A program made the translations under genes and the position numbers. From UBA12078 sp964573565 (GTDB lineage: Bacteria > Patescibacteriota > Dojkabacteria > SC72), in the NCBI GenBank assembly GCA_964573565.1, contig CAZNJV010000004.1, positions 1 through 24,968 on the forward strand: 24,968 nt of DNA. Reading direction: 5' to 3'. The notes beneath the pieces were generated by a model, which was not told the DNA's origin, searched no databases, and saw only the letters and a list, made by a program, of their open reading frames with translations. Shown here in pieces: positions 15,034 through 22,609 of this stretch (the first letter of the stretch is position 1; the number at the start of each line of letters is the position of its first letter).

Positions 15034-17460
15034 TTAATCGAGTTTTACGCCATTTAAGCCTAATCCGCCGAGTTGGAATGCAGAATAGGTATCTGTGAAC
15101 TGTGCTGTGGCAGACCACGGACTAACTCTATCATCCGAATCCCAGAATCTGATTCTCCAGTAGTAAGTTGTATCAGAGTTGGACATCGCAGTCCCTTCGT
15201 ATTGATATGCTGAGGACCTTTGGTTGTTCGTAATGGTGGTAGATGTCTTCCCTGAATCCCACATTGATGTTCCTGAGAAGTTTGATGCTGTGTTAACATT
15301 GATCTGGTATGCAGAGGCAGCATTCCCATTTACATCTGAATATATTGCAGAAAAATATGGGGGTACGCTGGTTAAAACAGATGGGTTTGTTTGCCCATTT
15401 GTTCGTAAAGAGGTTGGTGCATATGGGTCTCCAGATACTAAGAATGTTGCAGCATCAGACCATGGACCTTCTCCATTACTGTTGTCCCAGAATTTCATTC
15501 TCCAATAGTAGGTTGTGCCATCAAGTGCGATGGTTGTGCCTGCATATGAGATATCTTGTGACCTTGCTCCATGTGCGACCACAGGAGAAAGTGCTGTTTT
15601 GGTAGAATCCCACATTGTTGTGCCATTAAAATCAGAAGCGGTGTTGACTTGTATTTGGTAGTAGTTGGCGGTATCCGGGGTATCGGGATCATTAAATACT
15701 GCACTAAATTCTGGTGTAGTGTCTGTGACATTTGTCGGGTTAGTCTCTCCTTCTGCTAGTAATGCAGTAGCTGCAGTAGGTACATCATTCATCGTGAAGT
15801 TTGCCGTAGCAGACCATGTTTCTGCAGTACCATAGCTATTTGCAAATCGTATTCTCCAGTAGTAGATGGTTCCATCGAGAGGAAGTGTTGTACCGGCGTA
15901 TGAAATATCAGGGCTTCTGCTCCCATTATTTGTTGATGTCATAGAGGTTAATCCGCTATCCCACATAGATGTTCCAGAGAAGTCGGATGCAGTATTTACC
16001 TGTATTTGGTAGCGTGTACCAGTATCTGATGTATCTGGATCATTGAATATTGCACTGAACTCAGGTGTTGTATCTGTGACACTAACAGGATTGGTTTGGC
16101 CCTCTGATAGCAGAGAGGTTGGTGCAGAGGGATATATGTTCATTGTAAAATTGGATGTAGTTGACCATGCACCTGTTGTTCCGAGATTATCTGCGAATCT
16201 GATCTTCCAGTAATATGTTGTCCCGTCCAGTGGTAATGTTGTTCCTGCATACGAGATATCCGAACTTCTGCTTCCATTATTTGTTGAGGTCATAGATGTT
16301 AAACCACTATCCCACATTGAGGTCCCACTGAAATCAGAAGCGGTATTAACCTGTATTTGATAGTATGCGCCTGTATCAGATGTATTCGGATCGTTGAATA
16401 TTGCACTGAATTCTGGTGTGGTGTCGGATACTCCAATTGGAGTACTAACTCCTTCTGCTAAGAGTGTTGTCGGAGCGGTTGGTGCACTATTTGTAGTAAA
16501 ATTGGAAACAGATGACCAAGGACTTGTTCCTCCCTTATCATCACCAAACTTTATCCTCCAGTAATACGTGGTGCCATTCATTGAAAGAGATGTCCCGTCA
16601 TATGAAAGATCGGGGCTTCTACTTCCATTTGCAGTAGGTGTCATAGATGTTAAACCACTATCCCACATAGAGGTTCCACTAAAATCAGAAGCGGTATTAA
16701 CCTGTATTTGATAGTAGTTCCCTGTATCACCTGTATCAGGGTCATTGAATATTGCACTAAATTCTGGTGTGGTATCTGCAACCTGTGTGGGTGTTGCAAC
16801 ACCTTCTGCAAGCAAATTTGTAGGTGCCGTCGGATTTAGATTATCTATTTCAAATGATGCAGATACGCTCAAGTTCGCTGTAACACTTGTGTCAGTTCTA
16901 GGATTTGCTGTAGAGCTATCACTCCATGATGTGAAGTGGTAACCAGTATCCGCGACTGCGGTTACAGAGGACCCATTGCTTCCTCTGCAAATTGATTGAG
17001 GTGTTGTTCCAGATATTGATCCATGGCTATTTGCTGTGTATGTGAGTGTGTATTGTACAAGCCAACAAGTTCTTGAGTTAGATCCGCACGATCCGCATGC
17101 ACGATCTGCATAATATTGTGTACATGAATTTGTACTACTTGAACACCCATTGCTGGATGTGACGCTATAGTAGCCAGAGCAAGCTGCGGGAGTACATGAT
17201 TGGCAGCTTCCACACGAATAGTCACATTTATCACAGCAGTAACTCGTACCACATGCGAATTCTCCAGAGGTACAGCCTGTTCCCTTAGCTCTACACCCTC
17301 CTGGTCCGGTGCATGGACAGGCGGCATTGTTATAGCAGTTTGGATGACAAATTGCATATACAGGTGTACTTAGTGAAAGGGAAATAGTAAAGCTTGCAAA
17401 TATAACAAGCAAAATTAAGATACCTAGAGCAGTCTTTTTACTTATATCAATATATATCAT
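15034..17460 (-). CDS. Secreted Cys-rich multidomain surface protein with five Fn3/Ig-like repeats
   Basis: 808 residues. The signal peptide or N-terminal anchor is hydrophobic at about 11-36 (LGILILLVIFASFTISLSL...VYA). Next is a Cys-rich segment with 19 cysteines in residues 38-132 (pairs such as CPC, CC, CxxC), then an InlB-B-repeat-like unit (about 137-206: YTANSHGSISGTTP...TGYHFTSWSD). Five tandem modules of 117-118 residues follow, starting at about 210, 327, 444, 561 and 679, each with TTPEFSAIFNDP, YYQIQVNTASDFSGTSMWDSG and TTYYWRIRF. They resemble fibronectin-III/Ig beta sandwiches. There is no sortase LPxTG or C-terminal membrane helix; the tail is SAFQLGGLGLNGVKLD. It is probably an adhesin or surface fibre (inference). 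Last gene of a three-gene surface cassette, 8 nt after the Ig-like anchored protein gene. Confidence 0.85.
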   Translation of the reverse strand: MIYIDISKKTALGILILLVIFASFTISLSLSTPVYAICHPNCYNNAACPCTGPGGCRAKGTGCTSGEFACGTSYCCDKCDYSCGSCQSCTPAACSGYYSVTSSNGCSSSTNSCTQYYADRACGSCGSNSRTCWLVQYTLTYTANSHGSISGTTPQSICRGSNGSSVTAVADTGYHFTSWSDSSTANPRTDTSVTANLSVSASFEIDNLNPTAPTNLLAEGVATPTQVADTTPEFSAIFNDPDTGDTGNYYQIQVNTASDFSGTSMWDSGLTSMTPTANGSRSPDLSYDGTSLSMNGTTYYWRIKFGDDKGGTSPWSSVSNFTTNSAPTAPTTLLAEGVSTPIGVSDTTPEFSAIFNDPNTSDTGAYYQIQVNTASDFSGTSMWDSGLTSMTSTNNGSRSSDISYAGTTLPLDGTTYYWKIRFADNLGTTGAWSTTSNFTMNIYPSAPTSLLSEGQTNPVSVTDTTPEFSAIFNDPDTSDTGTRYQIQVNTASDFSGTSMWDSGLTSMTSTNNGSRSPDISYAGTTLPLDGTIYYWRIRFANSYGTAETWSATANFTMNDVPTAATALLAEGETNPTNVTDTTPEFSAVFNDPDTPDTANYYQIQVNTASDFNGTTMWDSTKTALSPVVAHGARSQDISYAGTTIALDGTTYYWRMKFWDNSNGEGPWSDAATFLVSGDPYAPTSLRTNGQTNPSVLTSVPPYFSAIYSDVNGNAASAYQINVNTASNFSGTSMWDSGKTSTTITNNQRSSAYQYEGTAMSNSDTTYYWRIRFWDSDDRVSPWSATAQFTDTYSAFQLGGLGLNGVKLD
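15085..16833 (-). repeat. Five tandem ~351-bp coding repeats
   Basis: The modules of the large surface protein repeat with a period of about 351 bp. Units 1-3 (about 16833-15781) are nearly identical over long stretches at protein level and share long DNA strings, for example the segment encoding YQIQVNTASDFSGTSMWDSG. Units 4 and 5 are more diverged. This pattern fits recent internal duplication at the N-terminal side of the array and makes it prone to copy-number change or assembly collapse. Confidence 0.85.
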
Positions 17461-17468
17461 TATGCTTT

Positions 17469-18089
17469 TTAATGTAATTTTCTCTTATTCCTACGCTTCT
17501 CAAAATAGATCCTCAAGAACCAACCAAACACAATAGAGATTATTGCAGTTATTGCAATATATAGGTAGTAAATTCTGTTATTGGGATCTGTTTTTGTCTC
17601 ATCTTCTAAACCGTTGGAGGATGGCTCAAGTATCCTATTCCCTTGTCCTACGATTAAGTTTACAAGAAATATCGGTTGGCTAGAATTTGCTGCTTGAGCA
17701 TTAACGACATATTTCCCTTCTACCATATTTGTAATACTGAATAATACAAACCAATCTCCTCCATAATCTGCAACAGCTTCTATCTGTCGATCACCAAACA
17801 TTACAGTAACATGAGTGCCAGGATTTGAGCGACCAGCTATTCGTATAGCATCATCTTTATATACGGTTAACTCTCCGCTATCTGCTATCGCGGCTTTTAC
17901 ATTATTTACCGCTATAGAATCTAGCTTAACATTATCAAAGCTAAGTGACTCACCGGTGCTTTGCCCAAAGGTCTTGAAGAATATGCTGGGATTTGTATCC
18001 TGTGCGAATGATTTTGTTGGAAGTACAAGTGATAAAAGGAGAAGTAAAAAGAATCCCACCTTTGAGAAAATATGATTTTTTGTAGTCAT
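17469..18089 (-). CDS. Membrane-anchored protein with one Ig-like extracellular domain
   Basis: 206 residues. The signal peptide is about 1-29 (hydrophobic LLLLLSLVLPTKSFA). An extracellular region about 30-170 contains a beta-rich Ig-like segment: KDDAIRIAGRSNPGTHVTVMFGDRQIEAVADYGGDWFVLFSITNMVEGKYVVNAQA, which resembles bacterial Ig-type domains with the GxxxPGxxVtv and GxWs-like strands. The C-terminal membrane helix is about 173-193 (YYLYIAITAIISIVFGWFLRI), followed by a basic tail EKRRNKRKLH that would stay in the cytoplasm. Middle gene of the surface cassette: 22 nt after the DUF2341-type gene and 8 nt before the large repeat protein gene. A role in anchoring or assembling the repeat protein is inference from context only. 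Confidence 0.7.
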   Translation of the reverse strand: MTTKNHIFSKVGFFLLLLLSLVLPTKSFAQDTNPSIFFKTFGQSTGESLSFDNVKLDSIAVNNVKAAIADSGELTVYKDDAIRIAGRSNPGTHVTVMFGDRQIEAVADYGGDWFVLFSITNMVEGKYVVNAQAANSSQPIFLVNLIVGQGNRILEPSSNGLEDETKTDPNNRIYYLYIAITAIISIVFGWFLRIYFEKRRNKRKLH

Positions 18090-18111
18090 TTGTCTAATTT
18101 TGTCTTATTAA

Positions 18112-18543
18112 TTAAGTATTGTCAACGCTAATTGATATCGGAAGTGCTTTGGGATTGCCATAGAACAGATAGATATTTTCTCCTCCAATGGGAAGTGATG
18201 GAATTCTTACTTTGATTTTTGTATCAGTGGTATTACAACCACTCATTATCTGAAAATCTAATGAGCGTAGGGATTCACTCTCTTGGAATCTGATATCATC
18301 ACAATCATTTTGCAATTTCCCCTCCGATATTAATGACTCGGTATCTATATCAAGTGTAACCTCCTTCTCAAGTATGATAGATTCTTCATTAGGGATGAAT
18401 ACCGATCTCCTATATGCCCAACTACTCTCTGTCACTGCAACACCTTGCACAGAAGAGTTCTTAAAATGGGAATATACAAAGTATCCCGCAGTAATCGTGG
18501 CGATTATAAAGAGAAAAATACCTAATATTTTCAACGATTTCAT
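18112..18543 (-). CDS. Membrane-anchored DUF2341-domain protein
   Basis: 143 residues: one N-terminal membrane helix (about 6-26, ILGIFLFIIATITAGYFVY), then a domain that follows the DUF2341 pattern closely: W-AYRRSVFIPN, LEKEVTLDIDTESLISEGKLQNDCDDIRFQES, LDFQIMSGCNTTDTKIKVRIPSLPIGGENIYLFYGNP. DUF2341 modules usually occur in large secreted proteins, often with carbohydrate- or surface-binding partners. Here the domain stands alone on a short anchor and the protein ends right after it, so the gene may be a compact form or the remains of a longer one. First gene of the surface cassette, with an extended -10 box ending six bases before the ATG. Function unknown. Confidence 0.75.
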   Translation of the reverse strand: MKSLKILGIFLFIIATITAGYFVYSHFKNSSVQGVAVTESSWAYRRSVFIPNEESIILEKEVTLDIDTESLISEGKLQNDCDDIRFQESESLRSLDFQIMSGCNTTDTKIKVRIPSLPIGGENIYLFYGNPKALPISISVDNT

Positions 18544-18549
18544 AGGTAC

Positions 18550-18558
18550 ATTTTAGCA
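18550..18558 (-). promoter_or_regulatory. Extended -10 promoter of the surface cassette, leaderless
   Basis: The minus strand reads TGCTAAAAT, then GTACCT, then the ATG of the DUF2341-type gene. It has the same TGC extension and six-base spacing as the hisS promoter. It lies in the 22-nt gap after the SpoU-family methyltransferase gene, so the cassette can be transcribed separately from recG. Confidence 0.65.
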
Positions 18559-18565
18559 GAAATTT

Positions 18566-19021
18566 CTATCTTTCTCTTGTAATTTCATACAAGATGATAC
18601 TCGCACAGTTGGCAACATTAAGAGATTCCTTTTTACCTCTCATAGGTACAAATATCTTTTTATCACTCTCCTCTAAGATATCTGGGTCGACACCAACCTT
18701 TTCGTGCCCCAAAATGATAGCTAATTCCTCTGGGTAATCGATGCTTTGAAAATTCTCTGCATCATCAGTTAATTCTATTGAATATATAGGGATATTCTGT
18801 GATCTTAGCTCTTCTAATGCTTCCTTGGTGGTATCGTAATGCTCAGATGCTACCATCTCAGTTGCACCCAATGCGGTCTTTTCTAGCTTTGGGTTATCTA
18901 TAGGTGTTGTCATCCCACATAGGTATATTTTCTCTACACTTCCTGCCCCATCAGAGGATCTAAAGATGCTCCCTACATTAAACACCGATCTTATATTATC
19001 CAAAACAACGTGTATTTTCAT
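18566..19021 (-). CDS. TrmH/SpoU-family RNA 2'-O-methyltransferase
   Basis: 151 residues, a single SPOUT (trefoil-knot) domain. Motif 1 is DNIRSVFNVGSIFRSSDGAG (residues 8-27, catalytic-type Asn and Arg), motif 2 is AIILGHEKVGVD, and motif 3 is PMRGKKESLNVANCASIILYE, which forms the SAM knot. It probably methylates the ribose of a tRNA or rRNA nucleotide. The lack of an N-terminal extension fits small TrmL/TrmH-like enzymes, but the target cannot be read from sequence. The ATG overlaps the recG TGA (ATGA), so it is translationally coupled to recG. Confidence 0.85.
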   Translation of the reverse strand: MKIHVVLDNIRSVFNVGSIFRSSDGAGSVEKIYLCGMTTPIDNPKLEKTALGATEMVASEHYDTTKEALEELRSQNIPIYSIELTDDAENFQSIDYPEELAIILGHEKVGVDPDILEESDKKIFVPMRGKKESLNVANCASIILYEITRER

Positions 19022-21018
19022 CTAAAAAGATTGTCTAAAATATGCTGGTAGCTATTATCTTCTAAAAGTACCTTTCTTGCAATCTCTCTTGCCTTTTTGA
19101 GTGTATCTAAATCATGTATAGAAGCAACCTTAAATGTCGGAATTCCGGCTTGTCTGGTGCCATATACCTCTCCTGGACCTCTTCTCTGTAAATCGTAATC
19201 GGCTACATCAAATCCAGATGGATGGGAGGCGAAGTATTTTAATCGCTCTTTTACATCTTCGTCCGTCATGTATTCTTGCCCTGGGATCACATAGCAGTAG
19301 GATTGCATGCCATTCCTCCCTATTCTTCCTCGTAATTGGTGTAGTTGTGCAAGACCAAAACGCTCAGCATTTTCAATGGCCATCATTGTTACATCTGGGA
19401 TATCAATTCCGACCTCTATGACGGTAGTAGAGATGAGAATATTGTATTTTTTGTCTTTAAAATCTTTTAAAATTTGTTCTTTATCTTTGGGTTTTAATTT
19501 CCCATGTAAGAATGCGACACTTACCTCTTTTAGATACGTATCTTTTAAGAAATTGAATTCGTTTAATACCGATTTTACAGAGGTCTTCTCTGACTCTTCG
19601 ATAAGTGGATAGATGACAAAAGCTTGCTCTTTGTACTTAGATTCTTTGATTTTTTTCACTATCCAATTGAAGCAATCTTTCCGCTTCTCGTAAGGAGTAT
19701 AGTAGGTTTTGATCTCTTTTCTATCCTTGGGTTTCTCTTTGATTTCTGATACATCTAGATTACCAAAGAAAATCTCAGTTAAACTACGTGGAATGGGTGT
19801 GGCTGTCATCGTGAGATAGTGTGGTGTCTTTTTAACCTTTGTTTTGAAATACTTCCTCTGTTCTACTCCAAATCTGTGTTGCTCATCTATGACCACCAGA
19901 TTCATATCCGTAGGTAATTCTTTCTGGTAAAGAATTGCATGTGTACCGATGATTAATTTGTTTTTCTTATTAGATATCGTTTTTTCAGATGAGATACAAA
20001 GTTCAATATCGATATTAAAATCCTTGAAAAGCTTTTTAAAGGTATCGTAGTGTTGTGTGGCTAGTACCGTGGTTGGAGCAATTAATACTGCAGAGTAACC
20101 AGCGGTAATGGTATTTAGTATTGCTACTGCAGAAACCACCGTTTTACCACTTCCGACGTCCCCATTTAGAAGTCTGTTCATGGGTTTTTCTTCTGCAATT
20201 TCTTCAAGGATTATATTTAACGCTTTGTTTTGGTCATCTGTTAATGTATATGGCAAGGATTTGATGAATTTATTGGTAAGCTTTGCATCTGTTTTGATCG
20301 AAAGTGATTTTTCCTTTTTTTGTTGTGCTATTTCAGTCTCTATTCTGAATGCAATTTTTAGCATCTCATCAAGGGCAAGACGTTCTCGTGCTTTTATGAA
20401 ATCTTCTGCTACATTTGGGAAATGTACCTTGGTTATGGCTTCTGGAAGGGTTAGATAGCTATCAATGGGCTCTTTGTTAAGTGGGTCTTTTATGAGATGT
20501 GGTATCTCATTTCTAACTCCTTGAAGTTTTGCTCTCAGTATTCTTGAAGAGAGGCCTTTCGTTTCTGGGTATACCCCTATTAATTTCCCTAGATGTGTTT
20601 GTTGTGAGATATCTTCTTGTAGTTTCTCTGCTTTTGGGTTGTATATACTTCGTGCTTTGCCTTTGGTAGTAACCTTGCCATTAAATAGATATTTCTCGCC
20701 TTCCTTAAATGTTTTAGAAAGATATGGTTGATTAAAGTATGTAAGGGAGAGGGACTGTTTGTCATCTTTTACTTTAACGGTCGTTATCTGCTTTCTAAAT
20801 CTAGTATATATGGTTTTTGCACTTACAATCTCTGCAACGAAGGTCCCTGCTCCGCTATTGAGAAACTGTTCTATGGAATATACATCCGATGTATCTTGGT
20901 ATTTGTATGGTACATGGAAAAGCAAATCTCGTAGGGTAAATATATTTAGTTTCTCAAATCTAGAGGATAGTGCATCCCCGATCCCTTTTATTTCTGTTAT
21001 CTTGGAATTTAACTCCAT
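19018..21018 (-). CDS. recG: ATP-dependent DNA helicase RecG
   Basis: 666 residues. RecG remodels stalled replication forks and branched DNA. The N-terminal helix-hairpin-helix-like start (ITEIKGIGDALSSRFEKLNIFTLRDLLFHVPYKYQD) is followed by the OB wedge domain (TFVAEIVSAKTIYTR...VKVKDDKQSLSLTYFNQPYL). SF2 helicase motifs: Walker A NGDVGSGKTVVSAVA (about residue 285), the Ia region LIAPTTVLATQHYDTF, DEQH box VVIDEQHRFG (about 376), TATPIPRSL, and motifs V/VI in ISTTVIEVGIDIPDVT and LHQLRGRIGRN. The C-terminal RecG signature is YDLQRRGPGEVYGTRQAGIP. A TATAAT five bases before the ATG, overlapping the end of the small upstream ORF, suggests its own leaderless promoter. Confidence 0.97.
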   Translation of the reverse strand: MELNSKITEIKGIGDALSSRFEKLNIFTLRDLLFHVPYKYQDTSDVYSIEQFLNSGAGTFVAEIVSAKTIYTRFRKQITTVKVKDDKQSLSLTYFNQPYLSKTFKEGEKYLFNGKVTTKGKARSIYNPKAEKLQEDISQQTHLGKLIGVYPETKGLSSRILRAKLQGVRNEIPHLIKDPLNKEPIDSYLTLPEAITKVHFPNVAEDFIKARERLALDEMLKIAFRIETEIAQQKKEKSLSIKTDAKLTNKFIKSLPYTLTDDQNKALNIILEEIAEEKPMNRLLNGDVGSGKTVVSAVAILNTITAGYSAVLIAPTTVLATQHYDTFKKLFKDFNIDIELCISSEKTISNKKNKLIIGTHAILYQKELPTDMNLVVIDEQHRFGVEQRKYFKTKVKKTPHYLTMTATPIPRSLTEIFFGNLDVSEIKEKPKDRKEIKTYYTPYEKRKDCFNWIVKKIKESKYKEQAFVIYPLIEESEKTSVKSVLNEFNFLKDTYLKEVSVAFLHGKLKPKDKEQILKDFKDKKYNILISTTVIEVGIDIPDVTMMAIENAERFGLAQLHQLRGRIGRNGMQSYCYVIPGQEYMTDEDVKERLKYFASHPSGFDVADYDLQRRGPGEVYGTRQAGIPTFKVASIHDLDTLKKAREIARKVLLEDNSYQHILDNLFR

Positions 21019-21023
21019 TCCTT

Positions 21024-21029
21024 ATTATA
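21024..21029 (-). promoter_or_regulatory. -10 box of recG, leaderless
   Basis: The minus strand reads TATAAT, AAGGA, ATG. AAGGA looks like a Shine-Dalgarno core but abuts the start codon with no spacer, so it cannot work as one. A transcript from this -10 would start at or within one or two bases of the ATG. The box overlaps the stop codon of the 36-residue ORF upstream. Confidence 0.6.
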
Positions 21030-21135
21030 TATTAAGCAGGGTGAGTATTAGAGGGATAGCAATTCCACCAACTAGTATTATAGCTGTGGCTATGTTTATG
21101 ATATTTCTAATTTTCTTAGATGTTTCTTTTTTCAT
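21025..21135 (-). CDS. Small single-helix membrane peptide (36 residues)
   Basis: The ORF begins MKKETSKKIRNIINIA and ends ILTLLNI. A very basic N-terminus (five Lys and one Arg in ten residues) precedes an uninterrupted hydrophobic helix (about residues 12-35, including AIILVGGIAIPLILTLL), a clean positive-inside membrane peptide. It exactly fills the gap between rel (13 nt upstream) and recG (its stop overlaps the recG -10 box). The amphipathic-to-hydrophobic design and lack of stops make it more convincing than a chance ORF, but I do not recognise a family. Confidence 0.6.
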   Translation of the reverse strand: MKKETSKKIRNIINIATAIILVGGIAIPLILTLLNI

Positions 21136-21148
21136 ATTGAATATACTA

Positions 21149-22552
21149 TCAATTCTTTTGATTTTTTAGAATACTCTTAAAGATTCTACTCTTGGAACTG
21201 TTGGAATTGGCATACTGTATTGCGCTTACATCGTGACATCTCTTGTCCTTTTGAGTTTTAATCTCTACCATATCTCCAGTTTGTAACTCTTGGTTTAATT
21301 TACCTGCTTTGCCATTAATTTTCACTGCTACGGCACTGTCCCCTATTTGAGAATGTATTCTGTATGCAAAATCCAAAGCGGTATCTCCTTTTGAGAGAGG
21401 TATGATCTCCCCCTTGGGTGTAAATGCGAATATATCTTCTTGAAAGAGTTTTACTTCTATCGGGATATCTTTCATATCCTTTTGGTTGGTAATATTTTTC
21501 TCAATACCTTCGTGGACCTCTTGTACCCATTCATATTTATCAGATGGATTAGCATATCTACTTTTACTTGCCTTGTAGGCTATATGCGATGCTGTCCCAT
21601 ATGTATTGGTATCATGCATATCTCTTGTTAATATCTGCACCTCTACATCCAAATTGGAGATATTGGGGAATTTTACAATGCTATGTATTGCCATATATCC
21701 ATTTGGCTTAGGATTGGAGATGTAGTCGTCAAATTGGTCAATATTTAGTTCGCCTGTGTCCATGATCTTCTCTAAGACATTGAAACAATCATTGGTATCT
21801 TCTGTAATACATCTGAAAGCGATTAAATCAGAGATTGATTTAATATCTGGTGATTTCCACTCCTTTTCATATTTTTTAAGTTTGTTGTAAACACTGTATC
21901 GGCTTTTAATCCTACCTGAGATCTTTACAGCTAGTCCTGTCGTCTTAGTTTCTATGAAATGCATGTACTTCTTTAAGAGAGAATTATCAATACCATATTC
22001 TTTGTATCTGTTGTCTATGGCGGTGTATTCTACTGGTTGTGTAATCTTGAATACTCTCTCATCTATCTCAGTTTTGATTGGACCCAGATCTAGATATTCT
22101 GCAATTTCTGAATATATTGTTTGAGCTTGTTTGAAGTATGTCTTTTTGAAACCCTCATTTACCAACTCGGGATTCCTAACCTTGTCTAGTACACTTGCGA
22201 GTTTGATAATGACAGATCGTAAATCCTTTGCGTTATTCAAGATGTACTTGGTAATGATCTCGTCTTTTGTATCTTCGTTCTTTGTTGTCGCCTCTATGAC
22301 TCTCACACCTTTTACTAAATTCTGCACAGATTCGTCATATTCAGGGTAAAGATCTGTGTCATGTAGTAAAGCAGCTATGATTGTTGTAGCGTCAAATCCC
22401 ATCTGAGCAACAATTAGTGCCGTACCAAACATGTGTCTCTGAATCTTTTCATCAAGAGACGTTACATCTTCTATGGTGGTCGATATCTCCTTCCTGAACT
22501 TCTGAGGACAGAGTCTCAATATATTCTGTTTTGTTTTTTCTAAATCTTCCAT
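21149..22552 (-). CDS. Rel-type (p)ppGpp synthetase with degenerate hydrolase domain
   Basis: 467 residues, shorter than the roughly 700-750 of full RelA/SpoT. The N-terminal HD-like domain (about 30-150) keeps LLHDTD (H64-D65) but lacks the usual HDxxED acidic pair, and the KLADRLHN-type motif reads KLASVLDKVRN, so hydrolase activity is doubtful. The synthetase domain (about 208-330) keeps GRIKSRYSVYNKL, SDLIAFRCI, DDYISNPKPNGYMAIHSIV and VEVQILTRDMH with the Glu and Gln. A TGS domain follows (about 374-433: FAFTPKGEIIPLSKGDTALDFAYRIHSQIG). The C-terminal helical, zinc-finger and ACT parts are missing. It probably makes (p)ppGpp from GTP/GDP and ATP. The start lies a few bases after the tyrS terminator, so expression may depend on readthrough. 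Confidence 0.9.
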   Translation of the reverse strand: MEDLEKTKQNILRLCPQKFRKEISTTIEDVTSLDEKIQRHMFGTALIVAQMGFDATTIIAALLHDTDLYPEYDESVQNLVKGVRVIEATTKNEDTKDEIITKYILNNAKDLRSVIIKLASVLDKVRNPELVNEGFKKTYFKQAQTIYSEIAEYLDLGPIKTEIDERVFKITQPVEYTAIDNRYKEYGIDNSLLKKYMHFIETKTTGLAVKISGRIKSRYSVYNKLKKYEKEWKSPDIKSISDLIAFRCITEDTNDCFNVLEKIMDTGELNIDQFDDYISNPKPNGYMAIHSIVKFPNISNLDVEVQILTRDMHDTNTYGTASHIAYKASKSRYANPSDKYEWVQEVHEGIEKNITNQKDMKDIPIEVKLFQEDIFAFTPKGEIIPLSKGDTALDFAYRIHSQIGDSAVAVKINGKAGKLNQELQTGDMVEIKTQKDKRCHDVSAIQYANSNSSKSRIFKSILKNQKN

Positions 22553-22556
22553 AATT

Positions 22557-22579
22557 AAAAAATCCCCTTGGAAGGGGAT
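22557..22579 (-). terminator. Intrinsic terminator between tyrS and rel
   Basis: On the minus strand, arms ATCCCCT (22579-22573) and AGGGGAT (22568-22562) form seven pairs around TCCA, followed by a run of T (22562-22557). It ends only about four bases before the rel ATG. An upstream copy, AAGGGGATAA (22605-22596), can pair with TTATCCCCTT (22581-22572) over ten bases and would block the terminator. Confidence 0.8.
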
Positions 22580-22609
22580 AATTAAAAATTCTAATTTATC
22601 CCCTTGCGA

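Noticed and set aside
18112..18543. DUF2341 gene as a broken pseudogene
   Set aside because: The domain pattern is complete, the frame is clean, a promoter is present and gene spacing is normal; only its unusually short architecture is odd.
19018..21151. UGA recoded as glycine, as in some Patescibacteria
   Set aside because: recG and rel end in TGA at sensible positions (the recG TGA overlaps the next ATG) and no in-frame TGA interrupts conserved genes.
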